Positions 9,301 to 17,416 of a stretch of 64,000 bases of DNA are shown here, piece by piece. The notes under the pieces are model-generated. The model ran no database searches. It was not told where the DNA came from and saw only the letters and a program-made list of their open reading frames with translations. Positions within the stretch are counted from its first letter, which is position 1, and the number at the start of each line of letters is the position of its first letter. Source of the stretch: Bacillota bacterium (GTDB lineage Bacteria; Vulcanimicrobiota; JAJTBE01). The stretch covers positions 1 to 64,000 of the forward strand of contig JAJTBE010000142.1 of the NCBI GenBank assembly GCA_021287065.1, given 5' to 3'. Made by a program: the position numbers and the translations under genes.

Positions 9301-9718
9301 CTATCTTTCATCACGGACTATGAATGCGGAGCCGCGGACAAGGGACTTCTTCCAGACATACGGCCTGCTTTCATTCTCATTTCTCACCAGCGGCCTTCTG
9401 TTCAGCGTATTCGGACTCCTCGACAACTTCCAGATTATCCTCACCATATTCTGGTGCAGTTCGTCCATACTGTTTATCATACTCGGAATAACCATAGGCA
9501 GAAAAATCTTCCGACAGTTTGGCCTTATCCTGCTAATCGCAAGCGCTGCCAAAATCGGACTTGTGGATCTGTGGGTTCTGGGTTTTTACAACATGGTATA
9601 TCCTCTCCTGATTACAGGAACAGTATTAATCGCAGTATCTTTCCTTTACCAGAAAAATAAAGAAAAACTCGAAGAAAGGAATGCCGGAATAGCTGTCGAA
9701 AATACTGCTTCCATTTAA
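6335..9718 (+). CDS. Very large DUF2339-type polytopic membrane protein
   Basis: 1127 residues from ATG 6335, which follows GCAGGGGGTG; the upstream TTG at 6311 lacks a ribosome site. TM1 spans about residues 2-20. A cytoplasmic coiled-coil-like segment (IRNRILDIEILLGY and LKSIESRLIEIENKLGI) and an acidic/Pro linker follow to about residue 240. From there the protein is almost continuous membrane helices, with the family-typical opening AGNWLNVLGILLLGAGVILFLRQAF. This matches the DUF2339 predicted membrane proteins, whose function is unknown. Family size is usually 700-1000 residues, so this is at the long end. Confidence 0.85.
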   Translation: MELVGYLLIIAVAVIGFYYARNNQNQNLNKPPDDSLQAIRNRILDIEILLGYQKRPALREQDQTTAAYYRETNSGIASKLKSIESRLIEIENKLGIKSVKSKTTKPQEIYTMSQLQEAERIIEAQNPENAAVTVIAPLISQNPLVQLEIIQAQKEQIPVYPGEIKQEEIKPEEQTAALSPAEAVVEQFLTKEAPAYSIISENDEPYGEIKTESEIYSVTSETITGPAAKKDVYSEKAGKFEMDLAGNWLNVLGILLLGAGVILFLRQAFNTMTSGMPQTMMGTLIGVVLLWLGDKMHRNGMKKLGESLLSGGFCILLFVISASFFYFHIIKNPAVLAVLLFGIVAVSGVSIFRYDSRIIANVVLLIAFMAPFLMKFQLEDLKILYFYLIAINLAVTFVAYYKKWDYYITVSFLMTYLHYFLNYSLIRTHTGMTLIFLTVFYLTFLVSNNIIHLKQKTPNGYNQFISYFNPLLFGCLSYYIFINDPRWLQPNNPNWQALLLYSFLGYIHLYLTKQSSKLEQFDPQFTGITKNNLVIGLMFITTAISFVTYFTDTDKLFWVVTVLWFMQAFTLLLYSFRSDFYSRIFRRFSYLTLVIIWAQLISVLSWMPVSESGEKLFKYSIYFAAIALFFVYHLVMRKHKEKLENEDLWFLALTLLSCFAVVIYLTYIMLHLYMLMLMLSIVAMLIIAYSFRAGVKPELFRSISYFIIAGVSLTLVAYELERFTNLSVKPFYTMILPAIAAVFILTLCILYRKRAEIPGGEEYFWYLIALMPPALIFAAFFRYFNYAGNLAFIAFLANTILLMAFLFREKLKGLRVVAFIVMCIITLASLFVSHEDPIQFKYGSLFLTAFFFFNAWWFIRKYENDMADDNGQYQVALFSLIFIVLMKLVVMKAPGMTATLAWATLGFIAVYLSLHRFADFRFRKLADLIFFVSTAKAIVYDSSSLNMAASYTKLKSGLQEATTIDSISSFSFGPIAGDVVMILLITAIYYLSSRTMNAEPRTRDFFQTYGLLSFSFLTSGLLFSVFGLLDNFQIILTIFWCSSSILFIILGITIGRKIFRQFGLILLIASAAKIGLVDLWVLGFYNMVYPLLITGTVLIAVSFLYQKNKEKLEERNAGIAVENTASI

Positions 9719-9726
9719 CATGAGAA

Positions 9727-9756
9727 TTGGACATTATTTCGTTTTAGTGTTAAAAT
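9727..9756 (+). promoter_or_regulatory. Candidate sigma-70 promoter
   Basis: TTGGAC (9727-9732), an 18-bp spacer and TAAAAT (9751-9756), 29 bp upstream of the ATG at 9785. Confidence 0.45.
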
Positions 9757-9784
9757 ATACAGGCAATAATTTATGGAGGTTTTT

Positions 9785-10906
9785 ATGGATCAGGTGCACC
9801 CAGTAAATGGAAAACCTGAAAGTATTAACCCCGCTGATTTAATCAGGGAATACTCTAAAGTTAAAACAAAACCGGCATACGGACATATAACGGAAAAAGC
9901 GGCGATTTCAGCATTACCCCGGGATATGGCTGATATTTCATTTAAACCGGATCTTAAAGCTCAGAATCAAACTGAAGAAGACTACAGAAAATCGCTGAAA
10001 GCCTATGAGAGCGGATTAATATCTCCGGGTATGATGAATGCATCTCTGGAAACATACTTCAGAACCGGAGGAGCGGAAGCGCGTCAGGAAACAGTGGAAC
10101 ACCTTTTTGGAACTGATGTGGAGCTTAAAGCCCGCACAGCTTCACTTTTTGCGGGAATTAAAAACACCGGTGAAATTTCACCCCTTGACGAAGCCGCCTG
10201 CGATAAAGCTCTATACTGCGCAAGAGACGGACTGAAAAAAGAACCCGTTTCTAAAACTTCTTACGCCGGATTTATGAAAACCATAGGCAAAATGGGAGAA
10301 TCGGAAGATCTTCCCCTACTGCTTGATGCGTCAAAAAACGCTCAGCAAAAATCCGGTGAAAAATCATATTTCCTTCAGAATACATCCGTTAAAGCAGTTA
10401 AAGACCTCGTAGAAAGAAAACCGGAAGCTGTTAATAAGGAAACCAAATCCGGAGTTTCTTCAATGATTGTCAACTCTATGAATTCAAACAGCAGAGAAGT
10501 AAGAAAAAACTCCGCTTCCCTTCTGATGAAACTATCAGACAACAGAGATCTGACAGGCACTTTCACCAGAATGATCAAAGAACTGCCAAAAAACGAGAAT
10601 ACCGCCGGCGCCCTCGGATTGTTTGCATCAAACCTCCAGAGCGGAATTCCCGACAGAGTTACTTTTACTTCACTTGTACTCGACAAGACAATGAAAGGCG
10701 CAAACAACGAATTCAAATACGACCTTCTCAGCGAAGCTACGGAAAGATTCGGAAAATACCCCCCTCAGGGAGATATGGCAAGAGATACAGCCGCCATCCT
10801 CGGCAGACATTACGAATCGCTGCTTGACAACAAAGGGAAAGAAGCATTCAAATCACTTTCACCCGATGAAAAAATCGCTAAAATGACAACCCATTTTCAC
10901 GGATAA
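9785..10906 (+). CDS. Unknown helical-repeat protein
   Basis: 373 residues from ATG 9785, preceded by TATGGAGG; the in-frame ATG at 9773 overlaps that ribosome site and is rejected. There is no signal peptide or TM segment. The C-terminal two thirds look like helical repeats (e.g. REVRKNSASLLMKLSDN, HEAT/ARM-like in spacing). The N-terminus is polar and extended. I recognise no family. It may share a transcript with the small exported protein 70 bp downstream. Confidence 0.75.
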   Translation: MDQVHPVNGKPESINPADLIREYSKVKTKPAYGHITEKAAISALPRDMADISFKPDLKAQNQTEEDYRKSLKAYESGLISPGMMNASLETYFRTGGAEARQETVEHLFGTDVELKARTASLFAGIKNTGEISPLDEAACDKALYCARDGLKKEPVSKTSYAGFMKTIGKMGESEDLPLLLDASKNAQQKSGEKSYFLQNTSVKAVKDLVERKPEAVNKETKSGVSSMIVNSMNSNSREVRKNSASLLMKLSDNRDLTGTFTRMIKELPKNENTAGALGLFASNLQSGIPDRVTFTSLVLDKTMKGANNEFKYDLLSEATERFGKYPPQGDMARDTAAILGRHYESLLDNKGKEAFKSLSPDEKIAKMTTHFHG

Positions 10907-10976
10907 GAGGAATTTATATTCATAAAATCGAAGATCCACCGGTAAAGATAAATTTAATCCGGAAAGGACGGTTAGT

Positions 10977-11534
10977 ATGAAAAAGATTCTTACCATCGCT
11001 GCAGTCCTGGTTATCTTTGGTCTGCTTTCAGGCATGGCTTTTGCCGCCGGAACCGACAAGAAACCGGCTGAGGTGAAGAAACCGGTTGTTGACAAAAACA
11101 CCAAAGTTCTTCATTACGGACAGAAAACATTTACGGTAAAACTCAAAGACGGTCAGCTTATGGCTATGGTAGCCGACAAAAAAGACAAAGTTACTACCGT
11201 TGATGTAGGTGTGTCCAATTTCTGGACAGTAGCCACTGGTCTGGGACCGATGGTTGCATATCACCAGGGAGACCTCCTTTATCTGGCGCTTCTCAATCAC
11301 GATGCAAACATGGTTTACCGCAAACAGTTTGCAAAAACACCTTATAAAGCAGTAAACATGATAGCTGAAGACGGCGGAGCAATCATACATATTAAGAGAA
11401 TCAACGATGACATTCTTGTTGTCAGAGCTGATGGAAAAGAATACAAATATGTAAAGGTCATCAAAGCTCAGCCCGTCGAAAAGAAAGCTGAAAAAAAAGC
11501 AGAAAAAAAGGCTGAAGAGAAGAAAGAAGAGTAA
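10977..11534 (+). CDS. Small exported protein with Lys-rich tail
   Basis: 185 residues. Sec signal peptide: MKK, a hydrophobic core at 5-20, and cleavage after AFA near residue 23. The mature part is about 135 residues with beta-rich segments (TFTVKLKDGQLMAMVAD, VVRADGKEYKYVKV), followed by an EKKAEKKAEKK tail. AAAGGA precedes the ATG. Probably periplasmic or surface-associated. Function unknown. It is followed by a clear intrinsic terminator. Confidence 0.8.
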   Translation: MKKILTIAAVLVIFGLLSGMAFAAGTDKKPAEVKKPVVDKNTKVLHYGQKTFTVKLKDGQLMAMVADKKDKVTTVDVGVSNFWTVATGLGPMVAYHQGDLLYLALLNHDANMVYRKQFAKTPYKAVNMIAEDGGAIIHIKRINDDILVVRADGKEYKYVKVIKAQPVEKKAEKKAEKKAEEKKEE

Positions 11535-11565
11535 TAACGGTTAACTTTCAAAGTTAAGGAATACA

Positions 11566-11600
11566 AAAAAGCTGCCTGTAAAAGGGCAGCTTTTTTTATT
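11566..11600 (+). terminator. Rho-independent terminator
   Basis: Stem aaaaaagctgcc / gggcagcttttttt with loop tgtaaaa, followed by a T run, 31 bp after the stop of the exported-protein gene. Confidence 0.88.
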
Positions 11601-11670
11601 ACAAATCTAATGCCGGTTTCCTGAAAAACATCTGATACTGTTCTTCCAGGCTCGAATCGTCGAAAAACCA

Positions 11671-12372
11671 ATTACCACTGCATTAGCAAAATTCACTTAA
11701 AACCCCCAACCTCATACTCTTGTTTTTCAAGGAGGGAGGTTCGGAGGGCAACCTCGCTTTTTTAAAAAAGCGTGGTTCCCTCTGACGGTCTCCAACCCCC
11801 CGTCGGTCCCCGGTCGGTCCCCCGATTCAAAAGTTTTGGGAAGGAGGTCCGGAGGAAACTTTTTCAAAAAAGTTTTCTCTGGGAGCTGGGCGTGCGGTTA
11901 CAATCCTCGTGAGCGTTCAGACAGATCCATGCCTACAATCGGTTGAATTGTTTTTCGGACGAGAGATATCATCTGAGAATCTTTTTTTTGGGAAACCCGC
12001 TTTTTGAAAAAAGCTCGTTTCCCAAACCCTTCCGGCAAAAACTTTCGGTGCATCATTTTTCTGCTCTCTTTTATTCTGCTTTCTGCATATCGATTTTCAT
12101 TGTTTTTTTTAACTCATACTTTTTTGAAATCTGCTACGCAGTTTTCAAAAAGGTTAGCAAACGGGGGAAGAATCCCCCAAACCCCCTCGGCACTGAAATA
12201 ATCGCAAATTCACCGAATCGCAGGCGCCGCCTGCTTCTGGGTTATGTCTCATTGTCATCGTATTAGTAAAAACAACTCCAAATCCCAACCCCAATACTCC
12301 TGTTTTTCAAGGGAGGGAGGTTCGGAGGTAACCCCGCTTTTCCAAAAAAGCGTGGTCTCCGCTGACGGTCTC
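11671..12372. repeat. Repeat island: modules A2, B1, A3
   Basis: Non-coding. A2 (about 11671-11935) is a copy of the dispersed poly-T-hairpin element. A hairpin gggaaacccgctttttgaaaaaagctcgtttccc-type structure lies at 11990-12024. Module B1 (12037-12120) matches 26615-26705 in reverse orientation. A3 (about 12254-12372) is a truncated module A copy that ends inside the remains of the pRiA4b-type gene. Confidence 0.75.
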
Positions 12373-12815
12373 TGCTGCCAGCATTTCGTAATAACCATTA
12401 ACTCCTCCTGTATTTTGGGAGGACAGGCCCTCTCTCCGCCGGTGTATCTCGGATATTTTACACCCTGCTCTGCTTTGAACATTTATTTCATTGTGATTAT
12501 ATGAACCCAGCAATCTCCGAAATCATATTCATAAGCAAAAACTTTATTTCCGGGATTTATATATTGTGCAAGTTTTTCTGTATCCGGATCATATTTTCCG
12601 GCTAAACCCGAAATAGGGGGTGGGGGTATTTCCACATTAACCTTCTTGATAGGGTCTTTAATTGTAAATTTGTATAGATGTTCATTTTCCCATCCCATTG
12701 CATCCTGTATGGCAATATGAAGCTGATAGAAACTGAAGCTGGCAGGAATTTCTATCTCTCTCCATATAGGAGGCTCGGTTTCATCAAGGGTGATTCTCAA
12801 ACGGAATATATCTTC
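12373..12815 (-). pseudogene. Decayed pRiA4b ORF-3-family gene
   Basis: The longest open part (12483-12800, 105 codons) has family sequence: LRITLDETEPPIWREIEIP, YQLHIAIQDAMGW and YEYDFGD. The reading frame begins directly after the TAA of the upstream gene (12816-12818) with EDIFRLRI and no start codon or ribosome site. It is broken by an in-frame TAA at 12483-12485, continues in the same frame with the expected GVKYPRYTGGERACPP, then needs a one-base shift near 12410 to give the expected TGGVNGYYEMLAA. It then runs into repeat module A3 at about 12372. The family is found on plasmids and near mobile elements; its function is unclear. Confidence 0.82.
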
Positions 12816-13697
12816 TTATGTGGATGACACAATGATACCGGAATCCTGACTGTATTCGCTGTTTTTATAAGCTTTGAATTGTTCAACTCTTTCCTTCATG
12901 GGGTGGTTGTCATTCAGTATCAGGGCAGCAAGAGGTGCTACAAGCAGCTCTTTCCTGTTTTTTACGATTTGGCACAAAATACTGTCAGCTCCGGACACAT
13001 AAGCGGCTCCTGTCGCTATCATTCCTTTTTTATCGCCAAACCTGATACCTTGCTGCTTTGCTTCTATAATAAAGTTTTCGTGTAAACTCACAGGAATGGG
13101 AAGATATTTATTAAGGTCGTTTGTAAGCTCTTCAAACTCTCTTTCTTTATCTTTCGATTCAGGTGTTATCTCATCAGAAATCTCCTGAAACATTTCATCC
13201 ATTTCGTTATACTGGTTCCTGAAAAAATCCGCAATTATATCTGTGAGCTCCTGATCTTTCTTTCTGCCTAAGGAAAACTGAGTTACTACCGATTTGGACA
13301 ATCTCCGGAAAACTTCACTGTGTATTTCTTTTATTGTAAATATCTCAGGAAGATAAGCTTCAATCGCTTCTTCACTAAAATCAACCCTTATGCCTGGATT
13401 CGCTACCTGTCTGGTAACTGTATCATAAATGATAATATGTGCTGAATTATCGATCAGTATTGCTTCGTTATAATCATTGCCCAGATCGATTTTTTTCAGA
13501 TTGTATTTTAATAATGCACAGTAATATGCATTCAACTCATTCAGAAAAGCATTGAAATACCGGAACCTGTCGCCTTTGGACACTAAGGATGATAAGTATT
13601 GCGCTGTTTTAATAATACGAATAGTCTGCACAGGTATGTACGGTATAATTTTTGAAACATAAGACATCATCAGATGATAATTAAAGGTTTGATTCAT
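12816..13697 (-). CDS. Unknown protein, possibly N-terminal part of a broken fusion
   Basis: 293 residues, mostly helical, no signal peptide. A central acidic stretch (EITPESKDKEREFEELTNDLNKYL) stands out. AAGGGA lies about 8 bases upstream of the ATG. The stop codon TAA at 12816-12818 is immediately followed, in the same frame, by the pRiA4b ORF-3-like domain. So this may be the front half of a single ancestral gene now split by a nonsense mutation. Family not recognised; it may or may not be functional. Confidence 0.65.
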   Translation of the reverse strand: MNQTFNYHLMMSYVSKIIPYIPVQTIRIIKTAQYLSSLVSKGDRFRYFNAFLNELNAYYCALLKYNLKKIDLGNDYNEAILIDNSAHIIIYDTVTRQVANPGIRVDFSEEAIEAYLPEIFTIKEIHSEVFRRLSKSVVTQFSLGRKKDQELTDIIADFFRNQYNEMDEMFQEISDEITPESKDKEREFEELTNDLNKYLPIPVSLHENFIIEAKQQGIRFGDKKGMIATGAAYVSGADSILCQIVKNRKELLVAPLAALILNDNHPMKERVEQFKAYKNSEYSQDSGIIVSST

Positions 13698-14078
13698 TTT
13701 TCACAGTCCCTTCATCAGTTTTATTCTCACACCGGCTTGTCAGAAAATCTGCTGCAATTGTTTTATTGCTTCATACTTTCAGTCTTAATTCCCCGGGAAA
13801 TCAAATGTCAGGCTTTACCTATGCGTATGCTTTACTGAAAATGCCGGTTGTTCTCCCGACAGAGTGAAATTTCTTTACCTGTTTTCTATTTCCTTGCTCG
13901 GTTCCTGTTTTACTTTATCCGGTATTTTTTGTACGGAAGTTAATAAATTTTTAACATGAAAGAAATTTTTTTGCCTTTCCCGGCAGTGGCATGCGTGGTA
14001 TAATTTATAAACGAACTATATACCGATTATTCGGGTTTTAAGATAAAAAATTGCTGATATACAGCAGTATGAACCGGG
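13698..14078. promoter_or_regulatory. Divergent intergenic region with candidate -10 for the nucleotidase gene
   Basis: 380 bp between divergent genes. TATAAT at 13999-14004 in the context cgtggTATAAT is the best -10 for the plus-strand gene at 14079. No clear -35 and no additional open frame with a ribosome site is seen. Confidence 0.4.
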
Positions 14079-15833
14079 GTGAAAAGATTGTTCAGCTGGA
14101 ATGTGGGAGCCAACAACATAAACAACAGAGTGTCCATCAGCGGCAGAGATATTTATGATATCTCTAAAATGAAGGACAGATTTGATGATCTTCAGCAGGG
14201 CGGTTCACTGGGACCAAACTATGAAGAGAGTGTTTCCATCAGCGGCAACGGTCTTATTCAGACAGGGCAAAACCTTCCCGCACCGGGAAGCGCTTCAGCT
14301 CCGGCTTCCATGACAATGGAAAATGCCCCTGTAAACAAAAAACCGGTGAATCTCACAATTCTTCACACCAATGATGTCCATGGCAATCTTCTTCCCAGAG
14401 AAGACATTATCAATTCAGACGGCGATAAAAACCTTGTGGGCGGCGGCGCAGCCCTTGGCTCCGTTATCAATATGGAGAGGGAAATGGCTAAAGCCAGAGG
14501 CGAACAGGTTCTTCTTCTTGATGCCGGCGATATGGCTATGGGAACTCCCATCTCCGGGCTATTTGAGGGAAAACCCGTTATTGAAGTTATGAACCGGGAA
14601 GGATATGACGCCGCAACCATTGGCAATCACGATTTCGACTGGGGTATAAACGCCCTTCAGAATATGATTCAGGACGCTTCATTCACTTTTGTCGCTGCAA
14701 ACATCAAGGATGCACAGGGACAGCCCCTTGCCAATGTAAAACCCTTCATTATCAAGGATCTGCCCGGGGTAAAAGTGGGCATAGTCGGTCTTACAACCCC
14801 CGATATGAAAAATGTCACCGGAAGAGACGAAGTTAAAGCTATGAACTTCGAAGATCCCGTTCAGACCCTCACTGCAACCATTCCGGAAATGAAAAAACAG
14901 GGCGCTGAGGTAATAATCGTTCTCTCACATATGGGCCTCGAACAGGACAGAATTCTTGCACAGAATATGAAAGGCATAGACCTTATCGTAGGAGGCCACA
15001 GCCACAATACGCTGGCAGAACCCATAAAAGTCGGGGATACCCTCATCGCACAAACAGGCTTTGGCGGAAAAAATCTCGGCAAAGTATCACTCACATGGGA
15101 TCCTGAGAAAAAATCAGTAGTTGCCGGCTCAGGTTCGCTGATTCCCATCGATACCAATTCCATCAATCCCGATGTGGAAATCAACAGCATTGTCAATAAA
15201 TATCAGCAGAAACTCGACTCCGTTATGGATGTTAAACTTGGCGAGTCAACAGATGATATGCTGCAGCCCAGTGATGGCAAAGAAACAAATCTCGGCAACC
15301 TTATCACCGACATTATGCGGGATGTTGCCGGAACAGATGTGGCTTTCCTCAATTCAGGCTGTATTCGCACCAACCTCTCAAAAGGCGAAGTGAAATACAA
15401 GGATATTTACAGTGTAATTCCTTTCGATTCCAAAATCGTCACCCTCTCTATGAAGGGACAGGACATTATGGATGTAATCGAAAGATCCCTCGAACATACC
15501 GAAAATGATAAAGTCCTGCAGATTTCCGGTCTTAATGTGGTTTACAATTCCACTATGATGCCAGGCTTCAAACTTCTTCAGGTAAGCACATCCGATGGAA
15601 ACCCCATCGACAGAAGCAAAGAATACACCGTAGCCACCATCGATTTCCTTGCCAAAGGCGGAGATGCATACACACCCTTCACAAACGGACAGGAAAGCGG
15701 AAAAGAAGGGGAAGTCCTCCACGACGCAGTAGCCAATAAAGTCAGGGATGTTGGCGTGCTTATGGCAGCCGACACCGGAAGACTCAAAAATGTTGACGAT
15801 GCCGGAATGGAGCGGCTTTCACAGATCGCCTGA
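14079..15833 (+). CDS. 5'-nucleotidase/UshA-family metallophosphoesterase, no signal peptide
   Basis: 584 residues from GTG 14079 (a TTG at 14088 is an alternative start with a better-placed GGGGTGA). A polar N-terminal ~90 residues with two VSISG motifs (18-22 and 52-56) precedes the calcineurin-type domain: LHTNDVHGN (D99, H101), LDAGDMAMGTP, TIGNHDFDWG (N183-H184), VLSHMG and GGHSHN. The C-terminal substrate domain has NLITDIMRD...NSGCIRTNL and PFDSKIVTL. Family members hydrolyse 5'-nucleotides, 2',3'-cyclic nucleotides or UDP-sugars and are normally exported. Here no signal peptide is visible. A paralogue lies at 38227. Confidence 0.9.
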   Translation: MKRLFSWNVGANNINNRVSISGRDIYDISKMKDRFDDLQQGGSLGPNYEESVSISGNGLIQTGQNLPAPGSASAPASMTMENAPVNKKPVNLTILHTNDVHGNLLPREDIINSDGDKNLVGGGAALGSVINMEREMAKARGEQVLLLDAGDMAMGTPISGLFEGKPVIEVMNREGYDAATIGNHDFDWGINALQNMIQDASFTFVAANIKDAQGQPLANVKPFIIKDLPGVKVGIVGLTTPDMKNVTGRDEVKAMNFEDPVQTLTATIPEMKKQGAEVIIVLSHMGLEQDRILAQNMKGIDLIVGGHSHNTLAEPIKVGDTLIAQTGFGGKNLGKVSLTWDPEKKSVVAGSGSLIPIDTNSINPDVEINSIVNKYQQKLDSVMDVKLGESTDDMLQPSDGKETNLGNLITDIMRDVAGTDVAFLNSGCIRTNLSKGEVKYKDIYSVIPFDSKIVTLSMKGQDIMDVIERSLEHTENDKVLQISGLNVVYNSTMMPGFKLLQVSTSDGNPIDRSKEYTVATIDFLAKGGDAYTPFTNGQESGKEGEVLHDAVANKVRDVGVLMAADTGRLKNVDDAGMERLSQIA

Positions 15834-15844
15834 GCTGATGTTTT

Positions 15845-16432
15845 ATGACGGACAATACGAATAAACCGGAAAAAACCCGCACCTACGGACAAAGACCCAT
15901 TGTTCTCGTATTCGGAATTTTTTGCATTTTGTTTTCCTGCATTGCCATCAAACAGTTCCTCGTAACTCCCTACAACCTGAAACTGACTGAAGTTGAAGGA
16001 ATCCCCATGGATGCAGTTATAGGAAAGGAACGAAAATATGAATCCGTAAGAGCAAAAATGATTGTTACGGATATTGATGAAAAAATAAAAGTGGATAAAA
16101 ACAACTTTATCGCCGTATATTCCAAAAGAGCCTTCAACCCCAAATACGAACAGGTGAAAGCTGCTTTTATGCAAAAGGGAAAAATAAAAGTGTGGCTTAA
16201 CCCCGACGAAATCAAAGAAGGCACCTACGACGGCGGAACCATCTACCAGCTTGAAAAAAACGGAAAAATAATCCTGTCTTTTGAGGAAAAAGCACAGGCA
16301 ATCAGAAACAACAACAGCGTTGGAATTCTATTTTCCGGCGTCTGTGGAATTGTGGGAATGATTTTTGTCGCAATAACCCTGACAGGATACATCTCGCCGC
16401 TTCTGAAAAGAAAGAAAACTGACAAAGATTGA
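15845..16432 (+). CDS. Unknown two-TM membrane protein
   Basis: 195 residues. TM1 at about 20-40, a ~115-residue extracytoplasmic domain, and TM2 at about 162-186 followed by a basic tail (KRKKTDKD). The layout resembles DUF3592-type proteins, but I see no decisive motif. It starts 11 bp after the nucleotidase stop on the same strand, so co-transcription is likely. No strong ribosome site is visible. Confidence 0.7.
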   Translation: MTDNTNKPEKTRTYGQRPIVLVFGIFCILFSCIAIKQFLVTPYNLKLTEVEGIPMDAVIGKERKYESVRAKMIVTDIDEKIKVDKNNFIAVYSKRAFNPKYEQVKAAFMQKGKIKVWLNPDEIKEGTYDGGTIYQLEKNGKIILSFEEKAQAIRNNNSVGILFSGVCGIVGMIFVAITLTGYISPLLKRKKTDKD

Positions 16433-16447
16433 ATTCTGATGAATAAA

Positions 16448-17335
16448 CTATACCCTCGGCAAACCGAATAATGCCATCAGAACCATCGCAACTCTGCGGT
16501 TCCAGTACCATTCGTTGTGGCTTGCACCCGTCGCTTCGAAGTAGAAGAAATCTCTGCCAAATACATAACCTCTGTCCATAAGGGCAAAACTCATCTCCCT
16601 TGCCTGCTCCACTGCAGTGCTCACCTTTGTATTATCATAGTCAGAGCAGCCTTCTGCTGAACCTATGTCAATCCAGATCTTCAGGGGACCACTGTCACTG
16701 TTGTCGATCCGGACTTCTTTTGTAAGATGCTGATCCGCCCACCAGAATGAAGGTGAAAGAGCGGCTACAATGCCGAATACTTCAGGAAATGTCCAGCCCA
16801 GCCAGAATGCACTGAGTCCGCCAAGTGAAGAACCCATGATTCCCGTGTGTTCAGGACCCATTTTGGTTCTGAAATTGGAATCGATGAAAGGTTTCAGTTC
16901 TTCTATCAGAAATTTTGCATAAGTGGGAAGATTGCCTCCGCCGTATTCAGGGTCGGGCACATGGGTGTATTCACTCTCCCTGTCGGTTGTGTTGCTGACG
17001 GCTACCATTATAATTTCTTTTATTTTGCCTTGTCTGAGGAGGCTTTCCACTGTGTCGTCAACGCCCCATTCCACGCCGCCGAATGCAGTTTCCCCTGCAA
17101 AAACATTCTGTCCGTCCTGCAGGTAAAGAACGGGATAATTTTTCATAGTCCATGTGTCGTAGCTCGGAGGCAGATATACCCAGATGTTTCTGTTGTTGTT
17201 AAGATGGTGGGAATAGAAATTTTCAAAAAACCTGATGTGTCCTTTGTATGAACCCCAGTCAACCTTAACTCCCATTTCCGGTGTTTCGGGTTTAAATCTC
17301 GTTTTGTGGCCATATTTCTCTATGAATTCCTGCAT
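16448..17335 (-). CDS. Alpha/beta-hydrolase esterase (enterochelin-esterase/esterase D-like)
   Basis: 295 residues. The putative-esterase family core is visible: IWVYLPPSYD, YPVLYLQDGQNVF, nucleophile elbow GSSLGG with S170, WIDIGSAEG with a candidate acid D223, and H273 in GASHNEWYW. No signal peptide, so cytoplasmic. Family members hydrolyse esters such as S-formylglutathione, ferulate or siderophore esters; substrate not predictable here. It is last in the minus-strand run, separated from the upstream kinase by a 10-bp-stem hairpin. Confidence 0.87.
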   Translation of the reverse strand: MQEFIEKYGHKTRFKPETPEMGVKVDWGSYKGHIRFFENFYSHHLNNNRNIWVYLPPSYDTWTMKNYPVLYLQDGQNVFAGETAFGGVEWGVDDTVESLLRQGKIKEIIMVAVSNTTDRESEYTHVPDPEYGGGNLPTYAKFLIEELKPFIDSNFRTKMGPEHTGIMGSSLGGLSAFWLGWTFPEVFGIVAALSPSFWWADQHLTKEVRIDNSDSGPLKIWIDIGSAEGCSDYDNTKVSTAVEQAREMSFALMDRGYVFGRDFFYFEATGASHNEWYWNRRVAMVLMALFGLPRV

Positions 17336-17365
17336 ATCCTGACCTCCGTTATTTTTTATATTTTG

Positions 17366-17398
17366 CCGGAGGAAATCAGTTTTTCCGGTTTCCTCCGG
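17366..17398 (-). other. Intergenic hairpin without U-tract
   Basis: Perfect 10-bp inverted repeat CCGGAGGAAA / TTTCCTCCGG with a 13-base loop, between the nucleoside-kinase-like gene and the esterase gene. No T-run follows on the minus strand, so it is more likely an RNA-stability or processing structure than a terminator. Confidence 0.4.
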
Positions 17399-17416
17399 GT
17401 TAATTCGGTTTTGGGG

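Noticed and set aside
12483-12800. Intact 105-residue gene for the pRiA4b-type protein
   Set aside because: It lacks a plausible start and stops before conserved sequence that continues in the same frame.
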